Shown here piece by piece: positions 1-5,994 of a DNA stretch of 7,357 bases (position 1 is its first letter; the number at the start of each line of letters is the position of its first letter). The DNA is from Xanthobacteraceae bacterium (GTDB taxonomy: Bacteria; Pseudomonadota; Alphaproteobacteria; Rhizobiales; Xanthobacteraceae). Position numbers and translations under genes: made by a program. A model generated the notes under the pieces. The model saw nothing but the letters and a program-made list of their open reading frames with translations. It had not been told where the DNA came from and made no database searches. Location of the stretch: positions 1-7,357 of the forward strand of contig JASHYD010000860.1 in assembly GCA_030043175.1 (NCBI GenBank), written 5' to 3'.

Positions 1-1
1 C

Positions 2-181
2 GCCGACGTCGAGCGCGATCTCATCCTCGAGACGCTCAAGCACTGCCTCGGCAACCGCACCCATGCCGCCAATGTTCTGGGTATCTCGATTCGCACGCTG
101 CGCAACAAGCTCACCGAATATGCGGCGGAGGGAGTCCTGGTGCCTCCGCCAAACAGTGGAGAAGTACGTGGAGCTGCATGA
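2..181 (+). CDS. flbD: Sigma-54-dependent flagellar regulator, C-terminal end (FlbD-like, partial)
   Basis: Only the last 59 codons are present; the 5' end lies beyond the left edge. The frame runs open from base 2 to a TGA at 179-181. The visible part is a Fis-family DNA-binding domain: ADVERDLILETLKHCLGN, then the helix-turn-helix NRTHAANVLGISIRTLRNKL, then a short tail EYAAEGVLVPPP. In this family the domain recognises enhancer-like sites, and the missing upstream part would hold a receiver and an AAA+ sigma-54 activator domain. The GNRTxAANxLGISIRTLRNKL string is typical of FlbD, the class III/IV flagellar gene activator of alphaproteobacteria, and less like NtrC or NtrX. Assignment to FlbD rather than another NtrC-family protein is by recall of that motif; the Fis-domain call is firm. 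Confidence 0.75.
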   Translation, partial: ADVERDLILETLKHCLGNRTHAANVLGISIRTLRNKLTEYAAEGVLVPPPNSGEVRGAA

Positions 182-191
182 CTTGATCACC

Positions 192-235
192 CGGCCACAA
201 TGGCCGCCTTTGTGTTGCCGCGGTAATGCCGTGGC
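192..235 (+). terminator. Two adjacent hairpins after the flbD-like gene
   Basis: Two inverted repeats follow the stop at 181. The first is CGGCCA-caa-TGGCCG at 192-206, a perfect 6-bp stem followed by CCTTTGTGTT. The second is GCCGCGG-taatg-CCGTGGC at 217-235, a 7-bp stem with one G-T pair. Neither has a real T-tract, so intrinsic termination is only a possibility; they may instead protect the mRNA 3' end. Their position between two same-strand units with different jobs is the main support. Confidence 0.3.
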
Positions 236-342
236 TTGGGGAATAACAGCGAATCAGCCAGATTTCCGTTGCTGCCGGGGTGCGGGCGGTGCTCAATCGC
301 CGCAAACCGCGTCGAATCGATTCGCCGGTCGGGAGCCGTCAA

Positions 343-1059
343 GTGAGTGAGGTCACAGTCCTTAGCGCCGCTCGTCAACGTGCGGCCATGCCTTTGCGGG
401 GCCGGTCCTATATGGCCTTCGCCCTCATGCCGGAACCGCCGATCGCCGAGTGGCTTGAAGAGCTCGACGCGTGGCTGCGCGGGTCCAGCGGTTTTTTCGC
501 CGGGCGGCCTGTGGTGCTCGACCTCTCTGCGGTGACGCTGACAAGTCCCGCTATCGGCCATCTGATCGTCGAACTCGCAACGCGCGGCGTCAGGATCATG
601 GGGCTGGAGGGGGTCGCCGCCGAAAAGCTTGGCTCCGGTCTGCCCCCGCTGGTGAGCGGCGGCCGGCCGGCGCCCGTCGAAGCGGTCAATGCCCGCTCGC
701 AGCTGGCGGCAGGGCAGGAGCGCGCGCCCACATCACTCTTGGTGGAAAGCCCAATCCGGTCCGGCCAGGCGGTCTTCCATCCGCACGGCGACGTGACCGT
801 ACTGGGATCGGTCGGGTCCGGCGCCGAAGTGATGGCCGGCGGATCCATTCACATCTACGGCACCTTGCGCGGCCGCGCCATGGCCGGCACCTCAGGCAAC
901 CGCCAGGCGCGCATCTTCTGCCAACATCTCGAAGCCGAACTCCTGGCGATCGATGGCTACTATCGCACCGCCGATGACGTTGACGCGGACCTGCGAAGCA
1001 AGCCAATCCAGGCCTGGCTGGCGGACGAGACACTTTTTATTGCTGAGATAGACCGATAG
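343..1059 (+). CDS. minC: Septum site-determining protein MinC
   Basis: MinC inhibits FtsZ polymerisation away from mid-cell and is brought to the membrane by MinD. The frame is open from a GTG at 280. I prefer the GTG at 343 because GGGAG (331-335) sits 7 bases upstream; this gives 238 residues, normal for the family. The N-terminal domain (about residues 18-110) starts LRGRSYMAFAL and includes RPVVLDLSAV; it is the FtsZ-binding part. A low-complexity Ala/Gly/Pro linker (about 105-130) follows. The C-terminal right-handed beta-helix runs from about 135: IRSGQAVFHPHGDVTVLGSVGSG with Gly-rich turns through GGSIHIYGTLRGRAMAG, and contains the RSGQ motif (139-142) that contacts MinD. The stop is 18 bases before minD, so the two are co-transcribed. 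The exact start is the only real doubt. Confidence 0.93.
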   Translation: MSEVTVLSAARQRAAMPLRGRSYMAFALMPEPPIAEWLEELDAWLRGSSGFFAGRPVVLDLSAVTLTSPAIGHLIVELATRGVRIMGLEGVAAEKLGSGLPPLVSGGRPAPVEAVNARSQLAAGQERAPTSLLVESPIRSGQAVFHPHGDVTVLGSVGSGAEVMAGGSIHIYGTLRGRAMAGTSGNRQARIFCQHLEAELLAIDGYYRTADDVDADLRSKPIQAWLADETLFIAEIDR

Positions 1060-1065
1060 GCGGTT

Positions 1066-1073
1066 GGAGGTGA
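1066..1073 (+). promoter_or_regulatory. Strong ribosome binding site of minD
   Basis: GGAGGTGA is fully complementary to the 16S anti-Shine-Dalgarno sequence, and the GGAGG core ends 7 bases before the minD ATG. It lies in the 18-base minC-minD gap and fixes the minD start. It is clearly stronger than the sites before minC (GGGAG) and minE (GGAG), consistent with a need for more MinD. Confidence 0.85.
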
Positions 1074-1077
1074 CGAA

Positions 1078-1893
1078 ATGGGCAAAGTAATCGTCGTAAC
1101 ATCCGGCAAAGGCGGTGTCGGCAAGACGACGTCAACCGCCGCGCTGGGCGCCGCGCTGGCGCGAATGGGACACAACGTCGTCGTTGTGGATTTCGACGTC
1201 GGACTGCGCAACCTCGATCTCGTGATGGGCGCCGAACGACGCGTGGTGTTCGACCTGATCAATGTGGTGCAGGGCGTCGCCAAGCTGCCGCAGGCGTTGA
1301 TCCGCGACAAACGGCTCGAAACGCTGTACCTGCTTCCGGCCTCCCAGACCCGCGACAAGGACGCGCTGACGGAGGAAGGCATCGCGCGGGTGATCTTCGA
1401 TTTGCGCTCGCGATTCGATTGGGTGGTCTGCGACAGCCCGGCCGGCATTGAGCGCGGTGCGACGCTCGCGATGCGTTTTGCCGACGAAGCCGTCATTGTT
1501 ACCAATCCCGAAGTATCGTCGGTGCGCGATTCCGACCGCATCATCGGATTGCTGGATTCCAAGACCGAAAAGGCCGAGCGAGGCGAGCGCATGGCCAAGC
1601 ACCTGCTCGTCGCCCGCTTTGATCCGGGGCGGGCCGCGCGCGGAGAAATGCTCAACATCCAGGACGTGCTTGAGATCCTTTCTATACCGCTGCTCGGTGT
1701 CATTCCCGAAAGCGAGGAGGTGCTGCGCGCCTCCAATCTCGGCGCCCCGATCACGATCTGCGGCCAGCAGAGCGCCCCGGCGCACGCCTATATGGATGCG
1801 GCGCGGCGGCTGGCCGGCGAAGAAATCGAAATGTTGATTCCGACCGAGAAAAAGGGGTTGTTCACTAAAATCTTCGGACGGAGAGCGGCATGA
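1078..1893 (+). CDS. minD: Septum site-determining ATPase MinD
   Basis: MinD is a membrane-binding ATPase of the ParA/MinD (SIMIBI) class. ATP-bound dimers bind the inner membrane, recruit MinC and are released by MinE-stimulated hydrolysis. The 271-residue protein has the deviant Walker A GKGGVGKTT at 10-18, with the signature Lys11 and the P-loop Lys16. Switch I is DFDVGLRNLDLVMG at 38-51 (Asp38, Asp40), and Walker B is VVCDSPAG at 116-123. ASQTRDKDAL and NPEVSSVRDSDRI are close to the enterobacterial protein. The last residues, KKGLFTKIFGRR, form the amphipathic membrane-targeting helix. Length and motifs are complete. It is the middle gene of minCDE; its TGA overlaps the minE ATG (ATGA, 1890-1893), so minE translation is probably coupled. 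Confidence 0.98.
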   Translation: MGKVIVVTSGKGGVGKTTSTAALGAALARMGHNVVVVDFDVGLRNLDLVMGAERRVVFDLINVVQGVAKLPQALIRDKRLETLYLLPASQTRDKDALTEEGIARVIFDLRSRFDWVVCDSPAGIERGATLAMRFADEAVIVTNPEVSSVRDSDRIIGLLDSKTEKAERGERMAKHLLVARFDPGRAARGEMLNIQDVLEILSIPLLGVIPESEEVLRASNLGAPITICGQQSAPAHAYMDAARRLAGEEIEMLIPTEKKGLFTKIFGRRAA

Positions 1894-2198
1894 GGCTATT
1901 TCGTTTCCTTAAGCCCATCAGTTCGGCGCCGGTCGCGCGTGAACGGCTGCAAATTTTGCTCGAATACGAGCGCCGCATGGTCAGCCAATCGTCGCTGATC
2001 ACGACCCTCAAGGACGAAATTCTTGCCGTCGTGAGCCGGCACGTTTCGATTGATCCGGAAAAAATCCAGGTCTCGGTCGACCGGGGGAACGGGTTCTCGA
2101 CGTTGGCCGTTGGTGTTCAGATACCCAACCAAGTGGCCTCAGAGGCGGGCATGCTCCAGGCTGGAGCGGCCAGCCAAAGTCCTGCGACGCCGAGTTAG
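1890..2198 (+). CDS. minE: Cell division topological specificity factor MinE
   Basis: MinE stimulates MinD ATPase activity at the membrane and restricts MinC/MinD to the poles. The protein is 102 residues. It opens with the hydrophobic, basic membrane-targeting segment MRLFRFLK. The MinD-contact helix follows, ARERLQILLEYERR (about 16-29), matching the AKERLQIIVAERRR segment of E. coli MinE. Next are helix LKDEILAVVSRHV (about 40-52), IDPEKIQV, and the dimerisation strand GFSTLAVGVQIP (about 68-79). The tail after 80 is Ala/Ser/Gly-rich and beyond the usual core, as is common in rhizobial MinE. The start ATG overlaps the minD stop by four bases, with GGAG at 1880-1883 as ribosome binding site. 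It ends the operon; the next gene is convergent. Confidence 0.97.
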   Translation: MRLFRFLKPISSAPVARERLQILLEYERRMVSQSSLITTLKDEILAVVSRHVSIDPEKIQVSVDRGNGFSTLAVGVQIPNQVASEAGMLQAGAASQSPATPS

Positions 2199-2374
2199 GA
2201 GACCGCGAGCGATTAGCGGCTGCGATTGGCACGGCCGCCGCCAACGCTGGCATCTGGCGCGAACGGTCGCGAGCGCCCCGGCAAGCTCTGACCTGAACGC
2301 TACCCGTGTTCCAGGGATATGTCGCCCCAGCTCAGCAAGGTTCGTCGGTAGGGCAAAGCAGACGATGGCGGGAT

Positions 2375-3136
2375 TCAAATCCCACCGTACCAGGTACCGC
2401 GGCCTTTCCGGTAATAGTCCCTGCGGTCGGTGACGATGATTTGCGACAGGTATTTGGTATTCTTGTAGCCGAGATGGCGCCCGAGCCGAAGGCGAACAGG
2501 AGCACCATGGTCTGCGGGCAATGGCTCGCCATTCATGCCGTAGGCAAGTAGCGTCTGCGGATGCAAGGCGTCGGCCATGTCGATGGTGTCCCATAATGTG
2601 CGCACGACACCGCTTTGACTGGGATTCGCGAAGGGAATAAAGGCGACGTATCGCGCTTCCGGGCGGGTTTCGACAGCATCTAGCACATGGGACAGACGCA
2701 CCCCGATCCATTCGGCGATGAAAGACCAGCCTTCCTCGCAGGCGTGCAGCAGGATGTGGCTTTCTGCCGGAAGGCCCTTGAGCTCTGCGAGAGAAAACGA
2801 CGCAGGGCGCGCGACCAATCCCTCGACCTTCAGGCCCCAGCGCTTAAAGCCGTCCGCCAGCAGGCCCTGATATGCCTCGTCCTTGGGGGCCGGACCGTTC
2901 ACCGGCGCAGACTTCGAAATGTCGCTGTACTTGAATTCGCGCATGAGCGAATAACGTGACGTGAGAAGACGCTGCGACGCGTAGGTCAGCGTTTCTCCGA
3001 TCCCCAACACGCCGTCGTGATCAGGCGGGATCAGCCCGTAACGATCTGCGAAATATCCCGCCGCCGCAACCCCTGATGCGCCCGCCGCCGTCATGCCGGC
3101 CGCGACAAGCGCGCGCCGCGTGAGCAGGCGGCTCAC
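2375..3136 (-). CDS. Tat-exported molybdopterin-dependent oxidoreductase (sulfite-oxidase fold)
   Basis: This is a periplasmic molybdenum-cofactor enzyme of the sulfite oxidase/MsrP superfamily; the substrate is unknown. The chosen GTG at 3136 overlaps the upstream stop (GTGA) and is preceded by AGGAGG at 5 bases, giving 253 residues. The longer frame from 3208 would run deep into the upstream gene. The N-terminus LLTRRALVAAGM (Arg7-Arg8) plus an Ala/Gly-rich stretch to about 27 is a twin-arginine signal. The core has GLKVEGLVARPASFSLAEL (about 101-119). LLHACEEGW follows, with Cys133 in the position of the molybdenum-ligating Cys. AYGMNGEPLPADHGAPVRL and the basic G-Y-K-N-T-K-Y stretch (about 198-229) are typical of cofactor binding. 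It ends GRGTWYGGI. It is shorter than MsrP, and its partner is a b561-type cytochrome rather than MsrQ, so I do not call it msrP. Confidence 0.88.
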   Translation of the reverse strand: MSRLLTRRALVAAGMTAAGASGVAAAGYFADRYGLIPPDHDGVLGIGETLTYASQRLLTSRYSLMREFKYSDISKSAPVNGPAPKDEAYQGLLADGFKRWGLKVEGLVARPASFSLAELKGLPAESHILLHACEEGWSFIAEWIGVRLSHVLDAVETRPEARYVAFIPFANPSQSGVVRTLWDTIDMADALHPQTLLAYGMNGEPLPADHGAPVRLRLGRHLGYKNTKYLSQIIVTDRRDYYRKGRGTWYGGI

Positions 3137-3843
3137 CGCGCCCTCCTGTCCTGCGGAATGTATCCCGTTATCATGGCGCGCATATGGCTTGCGAACCCGA
3201 CAAGGCACAGCATCGCCAGGTGCACGATCAGAAACAGTATGAGGAGACCGACAAGGACGAAGTGAAGAGTGCGCGCAGACTGATGACCGCCCAAAGCGGT
3301 CGCCAAGATGGGAAATACCGAGGTAACTCCGAACGACATCGCCAGGCCAGTCCAGATGATCCCTGGAAACAAGACGAAAGTCACCGCGAGATAGGTCAGG
3401 CGCTGCAACACGTTATAGGTCCAGGTGTCGTCCGCCCGTTTCCAGCGCAGATGATCCGAGATCACGCCGACGATGCGGCCCCAACGAAGGTCCGCTCTGG
3501 CGGGTAGCAGATCCTCCCGCAAGTGCCGCGTGACGCAACCACCGACCGCATAGGCAAGACCCGCCAAAACCAGACCCCATGCCGCGAGGAAGTGGATGGG
3601 CCGGTTCCACACCGAGGGGCCGATGACGAACGGAATTGGAAGGTCGATAAGCGACTCGGTGCCGATATTGCCGGCTTCGCCCCAGTAGAGGCGCGGGTGG
3701 GATATCAGAATACCCGCGCCGCTGACAAGCAGGACAAGCACGCTCAGCACGGCGATCCAATGAGTAATGCGGACGACCAGGAGGCGACGTGGCACCGCTC
3801 GGTTCCGCTCTGGCAATACGCCAATAGCCGCCTCGTAACGCAT
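3133..3843 (-). CDS. Cytochrome b561-type membrane subunit
   Basis: This is an inner-membrane di-haem cytochrome b of the b561/thiosulfate reductase b-subunit type. It probably passes electrons between the quinone pool and the periplasmic molybdoenzyme encoded directly downstream. The 236-residue protein has four evident membrane helices: about 29-48 (after RITHW), 82-103, 149-170 and 192-217. Candidate haem ligands are His28 at the start of helix 1, His84 in helix 2, and His194 and His208 spaced 14 apart in helix 4. A soluble loop (about 104-145) separates helices 2 and 3. The ATG at 3843 is preceded by GGCGGG as a weak ribosome binding site. Its TGA overlaps the GTG of the next gene, so translation is coupled. 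The family is clear; the redox partner and direction of electron flow are inferred from the pairing. Confidence 0.88.
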   Translation of the reverse strand: MRYEAAIGVLPERNRAVPRRLLVVRITHWIAVLSVLVLLVSGAGILISHPRLYWGEAGNIGTESLIDLPIPFVIGPSVWNRPIHFLAAWGLVLAGLAYAVGGCVTRHLREDLLPARADLRWGRIVGVISDHLRWKRADDTWTYNVLQRLTYLAVTFVLFPGIIWTGLAMSFGVTSVFPILATALGGHQSARTLHFVLVGLLILFLIVHLAMLCLVGFASHMRAMITGYIPQDRRAR

Positions 3844-3873
3844 GTTAACCCGCCATTCAATTGGAACAGGCAG

Positions 3874-3901
3874 AGCGTATGCGACGGCATCGCGTTGTCA
3901 A
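3874..3901 (-). promoter_or_regulatory. Candidate sigma-70-type promoter of the cytochrome-molybdoenzyme operon
   Basis: On the minus strand a perfect TTGACA (-35, 3901-3896) is followed after 16 bases by TACGCT (-10, 3879-3874; matches TA and the final T of TATAAT). The -10 lies about 30 bases before the cytochrome ATG, giving a short leader. The location between leuA and the next operon fits. The weak -10 keeps this tentative. Confidence 0.42.
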
Positions 3902-3954
3902 TCCGGCCCCGGATCGGGATTTGATCGGAGCAACAGCCTGTCCAGGTGACCTGG
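3901..3954 (-). terminator. Inverted repeats downstream of leuA, possible terminator
   Basis: Just after the leuA stop (3960-3962, minus strand) lies CCAGG-tca-CCTGG (3954-3942, including the flanking T/A pair), then ATCCG-gggc-CGGAT (3914-3901). Both are perfect 5-6-bp stems, but neither is followed by a T-tract. The second abuts the -35 box of the next operon. They could end leuA transcription or be incidental palindromes in GC-rich DNA. Confidence 0.22.
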
Positions 3955-3959
3955 TTCGG

Positions 3960-5522
3960 CTACTGCGCCACCATGGCTTCCGGCTTGCCGCGCTGGCGCT
4001 TGATCATGAGCCTGTTGAGAGCGCCGAGATAGGCGTTGGCCGAAGCCACGAGCGTATCCGGATCGGCTCCCTTCGCGGTCACCGACTTCCCGCTCTCGGA
4101 TAGCCGAACCGACACTTCGGCCTGCGCGTCGGTACCTTCAGTTACCGCATGCACCTGGTAAAGCTCCAATGTCGCGTCATGCGGGACGAGCGCCTTGATG
4201 CAGTTGAAGGTCGCATCCACCGGACCGTTGCCTTCGCATTCCTCGATCGCGGTGCGGCCGTCGATGTCAAGCTTCATCGTGGCGCGCTGGGGCCCGCGGG
4301 TGCCGGCGATGATCGAGAGCGAGATGAGCTTGATGCGGTCCTGGGCGGTCGCGATTTCTTCGTCGACCAGCGCCTCGATATCCTCGTCATAGACGTGCTT
4401 CTTGCGGTCGGCGAGTGCCTTGAAGCGCACGAAAGCGTCTTCGAGCTGATTGCCGGCGAGCTCATAGCCCAGATCCTTGAGCTTGTGGATGAAGGCATGG
4501 CGGCCGGAATGCTTGCCCATCACGAGCGAGGTCTGCTTTACCCCGACGCTCTCCGGCGTCATGATCTCGTAGGTCTGGGTATGCTTGAGCATGCCGTCCT
4601 GGTGAATCCCCGATTCGTGCGCGAAGGCATTGCGGCCCACGATCGCCTTGTTGTACTGGACCGGAAACGAGGTCGCGGCCGCGACCAGCTTGGAAGCGCG
4701 CGTGAGCATTGCGGCGTCGACGCCGGTCCAGTATGGCAGCACATCGTTGCGCACCTTCATGGCCATCACGATTTCCTCGAGCGCCGCATTGCCGGCACGC
4801 TCACCGATGCCGTTGATGGTGCACTCGATCTGGCGGACCCCGGCGCGGGCAGCGGCGAGCGAATTCGCCACCGCCATGCCGAGATCGTTGTGACAATGGG
4901 CCGAGAACCGCGCCTTGTCGGCATTCGGCACCCGTTCCCGCAGCATCTTAAAGAGCGCATAATATTCGTCCGGCACCGTGTAGCCGACCGTATCGGGAAT
5001 GTTGATGGTGGTGGCGCCCGCGGCGATGGCGGCCTCGACGCAGCGGCATAGAAAGTCGTGTTCGGTGCGCGTGCCGTCCTCGGCGGACCACTCGACGTCG
5101 TCCGTATAATTGCGGGCGCGAGTGACCGAAGAGATGACCATCTGGAACACCTGCTCGGGGTCCATCTGCAGCTTCCACTTCATGTGGACGGGCGAGGTAG
5201 AGATGAAAGTATGGATGCGGCTGCGTTCGGCGAGCCTGATCGCCTCGCCGCAACGATCGATGTCCTTCTGGCCGGCGCGCGAAAGACCGCACACGGTGGC
5301 CTTCTTGGTACGCTTGGCGATCTCGCTGACGGCAAGGAAATCGCCCTCCGAAGCGATCGGGAAGCCGGCCTCGATGATGTCGACGCCCATATGATCGAGG
5401 AGTTCGGCGACCTCGAGCTTTTCCTCGTGGGTCATGGTGGCGCCGGGCGACTGCTCGCCGTCGCGTAAGGTGGTGTCGAAAATAACGACGCGGTCCTTGT
5501 CGGACTGTGGCTGCGAGGTCAT
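3960..5522 (-). CDS. leuA: 2-isopropylmalate synthase
   Basis: LeuA condenses acetyl-CoA with 2-oxoisovalerate to 2-isopropylmalate, the first committed step of leucine synthesis, in the cytoplasm, and is normally feedback-inhibited by leucine. The 520 residues have the full-length bacterial layout. The catalytic TIM barrel (about 12-280) has FDTTLRDGEQSPGATM at 15-30 (Arg20, Asp21, Glu23), VDIIEAGFP, and the metal site HCHNDLG at 209-215 (His209, His211). The second signature region, INGIGERAGNAALEE, is at 236-250. The linker (about 285-385) has AFAHESGIHQDG and MGKHSGRHAF. The C-terminal leucine-sensing domain follows (about 395-515; IIAGTRGPQ, ECEGNGPVDA). The ATG at 5522 is preceded by AGAGGA about 9 bases upstream. 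It stands alone; the same-strand gene downstream is unrelated. The 5' leader carries a leucine-rich peptide and alternative hairpins, implying transcription attenuation. Confidence 0.98.
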   Translation of the reverse strand: MTSQPQSDKDRVVIFDTTLRDGEQSPGATMTHEEKLEVAELLDHMGVDIIEAGFPIASEGDFLAVSEIAKRTKKATVCGLSRAGQKDIDRCGEAIRLAERSRIHTFISTSPVHMKWKLQMDPEQVFQMVISSVTRARNYTDDVEWSAEDGTRTEHDFLCRCVEAAIAAGATTINIPDTVGYTVPDEYYALFKMLRERVPNADKARFSAHCHNDLGMAVANSLAAARAGVRQIECTINGIGERAGNAALEEIVMAMKVRNDVLPYWTGVDAAMLTRASKLVAAATSFPVQYNKAIVGRNAFAHESGIHQDGMLKHTQTYEIMTPESVGVKQTSLVMGKHSGRHAFIHKLKDLGYELAGNQLEDAFVRFKALADRKKHVYDEDIEALVDEEIATAQDRIKLISLSIIAGTRGPQRATMKLDIDGRTAIEECEGNGPVDATFNCIKALVPHDATLELYQVHAVTEGTDAQAEVSVRLSESGKSVTAKGADPDTLVASANAYLGALNRLMIKRQRGKPEAMVAQ

Positions 5523-5554
5523 GGGAACTGTTCCTCTTTATCCAAAGATGGCGG

Positions 5555-5647
5555 CGGAGGATTGCGCCCGCAAGGCGCTCTCCGAGGTTCCGTTTTGGAA
5601 GGCCCCTGAGTGCCCGGGCGCACAGCGCCCAGCCGGCCCTCAGGGGC
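5555..5647 (-). promoter_or_regulatory. Candidate leucine attenuator in the leuA leader RNA
   Basis: Segments below are given in transcript order. Segment A, GCCCCTGAG (5647-5639), contains the leader-peptide stop codon and pairs perfectly with C, CTCAGGGGC (5610-5602). Nested inside is a second perfect stem, GGGCGC-tgt-GCGCCC (5630-5616). C can instead pair with D, CCTCGGAG (5587-5580; one mismatch, one G-T pair), continued by TTCC-aaaac-GGAA inside. D can alternatively start a third hairpin with CGGAG/CTCCG and GCGCC/GGCGC (5584-5555). A:C and D:E are therefore compatible, while C:D excludes both, as in a classical attenuator. A ribosome stalled at the Leu codons (5669-5652) would cover A and favour C:D, allowing read-through. 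The weak point is the absence of a U-tract after D:E (only CCGCCATCTTT), so the terminating hairpin is uncertain. Confidence 0.65.
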
Positions 5648-5738
5648 GAATAAGGAGCAGTGCCAGGAGTATAGGGGAGGCTTCGGGGCGGACCACAATC
5701 CCCCCGCCGATCGCGCAAATCTCGCGGCGCATCGACAT
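5640..5738 (-). CDS. Leucine-rich leader peptide of leuA
   Basis: A 32-codon frame starts at ATG 5738 (second in-frame ATG at 5732), with AGGGG 6 bases upstream as a good ribosome binding site. It begins MSMRREICAIGGG and ends ILLALLLIRP before a TGA at 5642-5640. Residues 24-29 are Leu-Leu-Ala-Leu-Leu-Leu (codons CTC CTG GCA CTG CTC CTT), followed by Ile, just before the stop. The stop codon lies in the first arm of a perfect 9-bp stem. Its place, 118 bases upstream of leuA on the same strand, fits a regulatory peptide whose translation reports charged tRNA-Leu, not a protein with its own function. The frame is open further upstream, but nothing there supports a longer protein. Confidence 0.72.
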   Translation of the reverse strand: MSMRREICAIGGGIVVRPEASPILLALLLIRP

Positions 5739-5808
5739 ACCGAACCCCTGCTGCGGGCCACGGGAGTGGCGGAAACCGGTGAATTCGCTTTGATCCCGGT
5801 GGCGCGAC

Positions 5809-5838
5809 CATCTAGCGGAAAAGAGTGGTCGAGGGCAA
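5809..5838 (-). promoter_or_regulatory. Weak candidate promoter of the leuA leader
   Basis: On the minus strand TTGCCC (5838-5833) and TAGATG (5814-5809) are 18 bases apart and about 70 bases before the leader-peptide ATG. Only four and three of six positions match the consensus. It is the best pair I saw upstream of the leader, but GC-rich alphaproteobacterial promoters are hard to call by eye. Confidence 0.22.
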
Positions 5839-5972
5839 GTCGTTTTTGTGCCCGCCAGGATGTCGCCATCCGACACATCTGTTTTGCCCCTTGAACCCGT
5901 CTCGCCGTCCCGATGCAGCCGCAACCATCGGCCACACAAAATTATTCGTGATCGGCCAAGACGGGCGCTCCG

Positions 5973-5994
5973 GCGGTGGCAGTGTTGCCACCGC
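5973..5994. repeat. Perfect 9-bp inverted repeat with 4-base loop
   Basis: GCGGTGGCA-gtgt-TGCCACCGC forms a perfect GC-rich hairpin on either strand in an apparently non-coding stretch. No T-tract follows it on either strand, so it does not look like a standard terminator. It could be part of a structured RNA or a protein-binding palindrome; nothing here decides between these. Confidence 0.6.

Noticed and set aside
960..1754. 264-residue minus-strand open frame
   Set aside because: It is a Ser/Arg/Thr-rich shadow opposite minC and minD, with no recognisable domain.
2366..2385. tRNA T-arm-like sequence GGGATTCAAATCCC
   Set aside because: There is no acceptor, D-arm or anticodon partner around it, the loop has an extra base, and the bases encode the C-terminus and stop of the minus-strand molybdoenzyme.
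2375..3136. Naming the molybdoenzyme msrP
   Set aside because: The fold and cofactor Cys agree, but it is shorter than MsrP and paired with a b561-type cytochrome rather than MsrQ.
4149..5051. 300-residue plus-strand open frame
   Set aside because: It is the antisense shadow of leuA, which is unambiguous on the minus strand. The protein is rich in Arg, Asp, His and Gly with no family motif.
5524..5534. Palindrome GGAAC-t-GTTCC over the leuA ribosome binding region as an operator
   Set aside because: A single 11-base palindrome with a one-base centre is weak evidence; it cannot fold as an RNA hairpin of that size.
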